From Medicago truncatula (lineage: Eukaryota; Streptophyta; Magnoliopsida; Fabales; Fabaceae): a stretch of 64,000 bases of DNA. The stretch covers positions 29,818,755 to 29,882,754 of the forward strand of contig NC_053048.1 of assembly GCF_003473485.1 (NCBI RefSeq), in the 5' to 3' direction. Position 1 is the first letter of the stretch; the number at the start of each line of letters is the position of its first letter. This document shows, one piece after another, positions 57,590 to 64,000 of this stretch. Made by a program: the position numbers and the translations under genes. Under the pieces are notes generated by a model, which saw only the letters and a program-made list of their open reading frames with translations, searched no databases and was not told the DNA's origin.

Positions 57590-58850
57590 GAATAGCACAA
57601 AAGGTCTTAAACAGCAAATGCCAAAATGTCATTGTAAATTACGTTCGTATGGTCGTTGTGCGTCCTTGTCATTGTAAATTGCTTGTTGCATGGTAGGGTC
57701 GGAAATCTCTTATACCTCAAATGTGTTGCATGTAAAATTATACATCTTAGCCATGTAGGTCCGTTCTCATCATAAACTCTGCACTTCAAGTCACAAGTTG
57801 ACATATAAATCATTTTCATTGCCCCTCACCTAAGAACGTGTACTTATTGAAGATAATCACTTCAATTTTAGAATATGTGGAATTAGCAAATCACTTTCAT
57901 TAATTGTTTTTTTAACAAGTTAAAATGGAATTTATTAAGTATTATCGTTAACAATCTTCTCAGCATAAGATGTGTTAAAAAGAAGTTTTAAAGTTCAGTA
58001 CATATACAAACAAAAATAACATGCTTAACCAACGCTTAAACGTTAAAAGGATGCTGCCTCTAGCCATAAAGACCTACATAAACATTTACGATCTTTTTCT
58101 TTGGCCACAAAAAAGACATATGATTAAGCGAATTTATAGACCGGTATAATGAATTTTCTTAAAATTAAAGACCCTATTATTTCTTTCCATCCGGATGACC
58201 CAAACACAAGTAAACTAAATCTAGTATATAAAAGAACGCCTTTGAAATCAAAAACAAATAAATTTATTAATTATTAGTTCATGTTTTTCAAAATAAATAT
58301 ATCGCGGTTGAGTGACTGATACGATTTAAGCATAAGACACCCAAATGCTTGTTTTAAGTTTTAAAGAACACATTTTTCTAAAATTTATCTTCTATGAGGT
58401 TCAAGGATGGAATCTTGTCAAGTGAAATGTAAATTTTTTTACTTTTTATTTTTTCATTTTTAATAAAGAACTAAGTTTTTTTGGTTACATAATAAAGAAC
58501 TAAGTAATAACGGTTTCCTTAAAACAAAATTATTTTAATGTTGGTTTTAAACTTTCAAAATAGGTTGGGTTGAATGATAGATGGGAAAGGTAAATTCACC
58601 CTCCAAAGCTACCTAACCAACATTCTCCTCATTGAAAAAGTATTTATGTGTGAATGTAATTAATATATTCGATTCTTACCTAATTACGCAACCACGGCTG
58701 TGGCTGATGACAAAGAGCAGAGAAAGTGCAAAATCAAAAGTGTCAAGCAAAGATGGATTCCCATACAAATTTAATAAATTATTTCCAATTAGGCTAAGTT
58801 CATACAGCTTTTTTATTAACATATATAGGATGTAACCAATATATAATAAA
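57590..58850. other. Intergenic, nothing recognised
   Basis: A phrase with TGTCATTGTAAATTACGTTCG and CTTGTTGCATGGTAG at 57630-57700 repeats 57380-57450, so the SINE at 57487 lies inside a local direct duplication of about 230-bp period. No gene seen. Confidence 0.45.
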
Positions 58851-58853
58851 ATT

Positions 58854-58965
58854 AACCATTTTGCTTTTTCCTCTATTTTTTTCTTCCTATTTATGTTAAT
58901 TTTTTTTTGTCAAAAAATATTAACATAAATAGAAAGAAAAAAATAATAGAAAAAGCAAAATGGTT
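58854..58965. repeat. Near-perfect hairpin, about 47-bp arms
   Basis: Left arm AACCATTTTGCTTTTTCCTC ... ATTTATGTTAAT (58854-58901) pairs with 58918-58965 with only a few mismatches; loop about 16 bp. It could be a tiny MITE or give a fold-back RNA. Confidence 0.7.
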
Positions 58966-59640
58966 TATCATTAGTCAGCTTTATGGTGCAACCATCTATA
59001 GGTCGACCTCTTTGAGAAACTCAAATCAAAAACTAGTATGATCAATTAGTGGGATTTATTTACTAAATTGAGTTTCAGTGATCTTCAATTTGTGTCTATC
59101 TATCTTAGAATGTAGAAAAATAGAGCAAACTCGAACTTACTTCTCTCTATTAATCTAACAACCAAGGTCGGCTAACTCCAAGTGTAAGGTGGGCTATTGC
59201 ACAAAGCTTCAAAACTTGAGGACACAAATTACACCAAAAATTTTAATCAAATTGAAAATTATAAACATAATTGTATGAATAAACCTCAAATTGTTATGAC
59301 TCCAACGCATGTAAGAGGTCTAATTCTTGAAGGAAGGAAAATACATGTCTTTAAGGAATGAAGAAAGAAAAAAAAAAACACTATCAGTAATGTATAGAAC
59401 TTCAAATTTAGAACAATATATGCATATATCTAGCTCTAACCCTCTATTTATCCACTAAATTACAAAATCATCAGAGAACCCTCTCATGATTATAAACAGA
59501 TTTCATACTATCAATTCTATGTTTATATAAAAATTAAAAAATTTAACAAAAAATGATACTAAAAATATGTACATCAAGTATACCCCAACCTATTGAATTA
59601 CCTAACACAAAAAATAGCTTATGATTAAATGATGGAAAGC
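58966..59640. other. Intergenic, nothing recognised
   Basis: AT-rich DNA between the hairpin and the small gene at 59642. Confidence 0.35.
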
Positions 59641-59641
59641 A

Positions 59642-59809
59642 TCATACACAACCATGGCCGCCGCCATCGCAAGTGCACCCACCATTGCCAGAGATATCAT
59701 CACCGTCTTGTCGCGGTTTGGTGCTTAGACAACAACATAAAAGAGCCACCAACAACATGAATCCCCATGCTGTAGCCAAACCTTCTAGCCACCTCAAGTA
59801 ATTCTTCAT
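59642..59809 (-). CDS. Small membrane protein with Cys/Gly tail (E), 55 aa
   Basis: A 55-codon frame: MKNYLRWLEGLATAWG, a hydrophobic segment FMLLVALLCCCLS (residues about 17-29), a polar linker TKPRQDGDDISG, and a tail NGGCTCDGGGHGCV with three cysteines. This is the same N-terminal membrane anchor plus Gly/Cys tail plan as the other glycine-rich genes here. A competing frame (59882-59700, Lys-rich) has its ATG only about 12 bp from the TATA box at 59901-59894, too close to be in the mRNA, whereas the ATG at 59809 lies 85 bp away. Function unknown; too short for certainty. Confidence 0.6.
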   Translation of the reverse strand: MKNYLRWLEGLATAWGFMLLVALLCCCLSTKPRQDGDDISGNGGCTCDGGGHGCV

Positions 59810-59893
59810 TCTTCTTCTTCTTCTTCTTCTTACATATATATTCTTCTATGTCTCTCTTTCTTTGATCTTCAGCTCTTTTCATTACCTATTACC

Positions 59894-59901
59894 TATATAT
59901 A
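59894..59901 (-). promoter_or_regulatory. TATA box of small gene E
   Basis: TATATATA on the reverse strand; decides the start of gene E against the upstream ATG at 59882. Confidence 0.55.
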
Positions 59902-59904
59902 CCA

Positions 59905-60740
59905 CAATTAATTATGAGTTTCATGACTTGAAATCACCAAGAGGGTATGAATAATATGGTATATCTTTACCTTTTAGGGAAAGAGAATAATGATATTAAT
60001 TGGGATGATAAGGTATTTGGGTATGTTATGGAACGTAGCACATGGTATGAGCTTGAAAGAGTGCAAAAAAACATGGGGCCAACCTGTGTGATTTTTATGG
60101 TCACATCTTAGCAGCACTATTGCTCATCATCCACCTCTTATAATCCTTTAAAGGTAAAGGTTAATAAATTTGTTTTGTTATGTTCGATAAAAAGTGATTT
60201 TAATTGATTGGCATATATGCTTACAGCAAGAATCTTTTGTCATTGTCATTTTTATGGAAGAAAATTGTCAATTGTCCCTTTGAAGTCCAAACGCGTCACA
60301 CCATTAATGTACCCATAAAGATGAACAAAAGGAAGAAAATTAAAAACAACTTTTGTCTCCCTCAGAATAGAAAAGAAAAAAACACTTTTGTCATAAGAAA
60401 AAGAAAGGAAGTAAATATCACCATTTGGTCCCTCAATCAAATATTTTGTCTAAAATACTGTGATATGATGTTTTAAATGAAGTTTTTAAGAAAATTTTGT
60501 TATAATTTCATCGATGTTGAAATTTTTCCATCATCAGATTATATTCCATGACATTTAAGATTTATCTAATCATATTTTTATAGTTCAAAAATATGGAGGG
60601 ACCAAAACTGTCAAATTTTAAAATAGGGGACCAAAACTGCAAAATGGTGAAAATAGAAGGACCAGAACTGCAATTAAGTCTAGTATATATTGTCAAAAAT
60701 ATATATTTATTATGATGCTTGAACAGTCTATTGGGTCAAA
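59905..60740. other. Intergenic, nothing recognised
   Basis: A half fold-back MITE-like patch at about 60590-60690 (GGGACCAAAACTG, three times). The frame at 60204-60476 is Lys-rich low complexity. Confidence 0.35.
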
Positions 60741-60744
60741 ACAA

Positions 60745-61852
60745 CAATACAATGGAGCGGAATGAAATAGAACGGAATGGAGCGGAATGGAATAAATATT
60801 CTATTCCATTGTTTGGGTATTATACAATGGAGCGGAACAAATTACTTATTCCATTGTTTGGAAAATGAACGGAATGGAATGTGTTATAAATTTTTTATTC
60901 CATTTTTACCCGTTTAAAAAACAATATTATGTATAATTAAATCATATTATCTTTTATCAAAATAATTAATTTTTACCTTGTATTAAATTTCTTCTCCTTT
61001 TAGTTATAAAAATTGAAATTGAGAGAATGAAGTGAATTATAACTCCATTGTTTGGGAAGTTGACGGAATGGAATGTATTATAATTTTTTATTCCAATTTT
61101 AACCTTTATTTAAAAAAAAACATTAAAAATGCTTCACAATTGCTTCACATCAAAAAATGTATTATACCTAATTTAATAAAAATGCTTCACATATAAGAAT
61201 GATGCATCTAGAATATGAACTCGCTGCAAATTAAAACAAGGATGTTTTATTATCTACCTCTAATGATGAAACACAACCTTGAAGCATAATTTTCTCCGAT
61301 GGTTCAAATATTATTTAATTAAACAATATAATAATAACAGTTGATGGCTCAGTTTATAGAAAGGATTAGAAGAGCATAGTAAGCAGTAAGTTTGTTATAT
61401 GACTACTATATGGATTGAGTTTTCTTTTCTGCAAATTGTGGAACTTTGTGGTGTCACAACGAGGAACATTAAATAACTACTATGCCATAGAAGGCGTGAG
61501 GCTTTCTGGAAGAAAAAAACTGGACATAAGTGACCTAAAATACTAATTAGAGAGAGTTGTAGGAGAGAGAAACAGGAAGAAAAAAAATTTAAGTTGCACA
61601 CACGCAAGAAAAAAGAAGAAGGTGAAATAGAAAATGCAGGGATAAAATTGTAATAAAATTATTAATGTGTTCCATTCCATTGGATACACCCCAAATTGGA
61701 TGGAATGAAAAATTGGAAGAATGAGTGGTATTGGATGGAATGGGTTCCATCATACTCCATGCCATTCCATTCCTTTTTTACAAAACCAAACAATGGAACA
61801 TGGTTCCATCCCACTCCATTCCATCACTCTCCATCAATCCAAACATAGCCTA
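60745..61852. mobile_element. TIR-like element rich in GGAATGG / CCATTCC
   Basis: The left part (60745-60900) repeats GGAGCGGAATGGAAT and the right part (61660-61852) repeats CCATTCCATT, ending CCAAACATAGCC. The ends are broadly inverted but diverged. A further inner block near 61040-61090 repeats the left pattern. No transposase seen. Confidence 0.5.
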
Positions 61853-63120
61853 AATAAAAAATGCTTCAGATGAAGGCATCATGATGCCAGGAAAACAACA
61901 ATATTTGTTATGTTTACTAAAACCGAAACCACAGTACCAAAATAAAATATAAACCTGGAAATAAGAGCCATAAAAGTAATTGAAAATATCTTTAATTCAA
62001 TTCCTCACAGCAATTAAGAATTCTGAGAACTAGTATGGGTTGCAATTCCTACATTACATGATGTATCAATATTCGAATGCTTCCACTAAAGATATAATAA
62101 ACAATGAAACCAGTGTACTTTACAAAAACACGATTCCTGAACATTTACAATCTGTTGGACCAGTTGCCAGCTTCCCTGGAAAGTTCCAATCCAATTATAA
62201 GAAATTGCTCCCACTAAAAAGCAGCATACGGCATAACCTAAAACAACATTTATACCACATCAGTTGTGCATTTCGTGTTGGCATTACGGTACAACTATAA
62301 AAGAGGTACAAAGATTTGGAAATCTACAAGGTAGAATGCTGATATTTCCATAATCAAGTGTATAAAAGAATTCTGTCACACTTATACTAAAAAAATGACA
62401 CGAGCATAACAAGTTAAAATCCCAAAATAAAAAGGAGAGCGGGTCATGGTCCTAAATAAAAAATGGATGAAATCCAAGTCTCTGCAGCCTCAAGAAATCA
62501 AAATCAAACCAGAAGAAATCTACACTTTCAAGTTTTACACATCACATTAATAAGCCAAAAGTCATACTCATGAAACCCGATCCCTCTTTCAGTCACCAAC
62601 TAGACAAATTACTGGGCAGAATTTGAACAGAAATAGAGTGTTGGACACAAAAGGAAAGGAAACCACACTTTCAGCTTAATTGAAATACACATTCTTTTAT
62701 GGATCAAAATTCTGCTAAGAAATCTAAGCAAGATGATAGATAGTAAAACAATTCATAAATCCAACAGAAGGGAGAGGCAAGATGATATAGTAAAATGATC
62801 TTGAATATTTTTATAAACTGAAAGAGTGAAAACCCAGAGGAATTGAGTTGCTGTCTTGTTAAGACAGTGCTCTGTATTTTATCAAGTACAGAGAGCTTGT
62901 TTTACAAGTTGCTTACAAACAAAGCTGAAGACGCAGAACTAAATTACATTAATGGAAACAACCCTATATACAAAAACCAAGCCTTATCCTTCCCACCTTT
63001 TTAGGCTATCATATTTCATATCTTATGTCTCTTGTTACCGTGTTTCTTTCTTACCTTCTTTATACCCCCAAGCCATATCACCCTGTCCACTCATTCTGTT
63101 GGTTTCCCATCATCAATCTC
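61853..63120. other. Intergenic or distant UTR, no gene supported
   Basis: Less AT-rich than its surroundings in places. A 3' UTR of a gene beyond the window is possible but unsupported. The frames at 62040 and 62952 show no domain. Confidence 0.3.
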
Positions 63121-63121
63121 C

Positions 63122-63280
63122 CTTTTTTTTAATGGCCAAGTAATTTCATTGAAGAGCACAAAGGGGAGAACAAGAAATCCCCACCTTGGCCAAGAAAAAG
63201 ATGCACTGCTGGCTTCCCCTCAACTAATTACTCGTTTGGCAGCACCACTCTTGTTCCATTAAATTTTTTGCAACTTCTTA
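63122..63280 (-). mobile_element. LINE 3' end fragment (low confidence)
   Basis: Reverse strand ends TCTTCAATGAAATTACTTGG then CCATT and A8, the kind of 3' UTR plus poly(A) seen in plant L1 LINEs. No coding part is recognised. Confidence 0.35.
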
Positions 63281-63289
63281 TGAAATTCA

Positions 63290-63731
63290 CTTTCCTACCC
63301 ATACTTCTGTAGCTTGACACTTTTTTGTATCTCTGCCTCTGTATAAGCTAAAACTATCCCCTACCCATTGCTTTGATCTCCTAGTATAAGTATTGCCTAC
63401 AGGTCTATCATATGAGAACCTTACAAGAAAAGGGCCACCAATGAGTATCATGTTGGCAAACCCTAGGTTTTGGATAGAGCAATTAATTGAGAATTTATTT
63501 ATGACAGCTGACATTATTATACAACAATAGAAAATATGCAACTCAACAGTGTTTGGCTCGGGAAAGGAACAGTGGAGTCTGGACTATATTCTGGCTCTAG
63601 ATACCACAAAAAAATGTGAGGTAAAACTGTATTTATCATTATTACTCTACTAGAGTTACAAAGCTATGTATATATACAAGAGTCTAATGGGTTTGGGCCT
63701 AATAACTAAAGTAAACATAAAGTATTCTAAC
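63290..63731 (-). mobile_element. LTR retrotransposon fossil: short LTR and leader
   Basis: Reverse strand from 63731: TGTTAGAATACTTTATG opens a short LTR of about 130 bp with TATATATA, ending near 63605 where a primer-binding-type TGGTATCTAGAGCC follows. The sequence to about 63290 would be leader or internal region. Copia-type or TRIM-type; no partner LTR found. Confidence 0.55.
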
Positions 63732-64000
63732 AGCTTGGTTGTTGTAAGAGAGAGGAGATGGGAGGGGAGGAAAAATAAAAACTAATTTACTATTATTGCT
63801 TTGTAATAGGGAAAATAGAGAAATCTTTCACTTCTTTTTAGAGTAATTTTATAGAGGAAGATAAATGAATGCCTATGGTTAATATATTTTTAATATTGCG
63901 ATTATTTTAACAGCATAGATTGGACTACGAGAATTTATCCAACCCCCCCCTAAAAATAAAAATCCTCCTCAAATACAATTTTTTTAGTTCCCCAAATTAG
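63732..64000. other. Right edge, nothing recognised
   Basis: AT-rich with a CCCCCCCCTAAAAATAAAAA patch near 63945. No gene seen. Confidence 0.35.

Noticed and set aside
59700-59882. Lys-rich 60-residue frame on the minus strand
   Set aside because: Its ATG lies only about 12 bp from the TATA box, and the lysine run comes from a CTT repeat; the shorter frame from 59809 fits better.
1-64000. tRNA, rRNA or CRISPR features
   Set aside because: Box A/B matches all sit in SINE-like repeats without cloverleaf; no regularly spaced repeats with unique spacers.

Overview
The window looks like nuclear DNA of a galegoid (IRLC) legume, most likely Medicago truncatula or a close relative. It is AT-rich, gene-poor and repeat-dense. 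It carries two gene classes typical of that clade, nodule-specific cysteine-rich (NCR) peptides with a late-nodulin signal peptide and short glycine-rich proteins, plus a plant DUF674 locus. Species assignment is inference from gene content. No tRNA, rRNA or CRISPR array was seen.

Layout. (1) 1-14.4 kb is a DUF674 locus: the first 49 codons of a minus-strand gene running off the left edge, an orphaned copy of a DUF674 promoter/5' leader (2.07-3.72 kb), a complete three-exon DUF674 gene (10014-11705) with a second, transposon-enlarged copy of that promoter, and a decayed minus-strand DUF674 pseudogene (13.37-14.36 kb). A CACTA transposon end, a LINE 3' fragment, a Mutator-like element with a 9-bp target duplication, a SINE and several MITEs lie among them. 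(2) 14.4-22 kb is mostly intergenic with MITEs, a gypsy gag fossil and one divergent six-cysteine NCR gene (18543-18843, minus). (3) 22.2-25.1 kb holds a tandem pair of minus-strand genes for membrane-anchored glycine-rich proteins. (4) 27.4-45.6 kb is a cluster of five four-cysteine NCR genes (+,+,+,-,-), all with the same two-exon design. (5) 46-64 kb contains three more short glycine-rich genes (49.6, 55.9 and 59.6 kb, all minus) among LINE ORF1 fragments, an RTE LINE fragment, LTR fossils, SINEs and hairpins.

How it fits together. From established knowledge, NCR peptides are made in infected nodule cells, cleaved by the nodule signal peptidase complex and delivered to the symbiosome, where they drive terminal bacteroid differentiation. 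Nodule-specific glycine-rich proteins are also known from Medicago. A shared nodule role for the NCR and glycine-rich genes here is inference from class and proximity. DUF674 has no established function. NCR genes were found by joining two exons by hand using conserved splice sites, because neither exon is long enough to appear as a long ORF. No entirely new system is demonstrated; the most interesting items are the NCR cluster with its stereotyped TATA-to-start spacing, the set of five short glycine-rich proteins with membrane-targeting N-termini, and the orphan DUF674 promoter.
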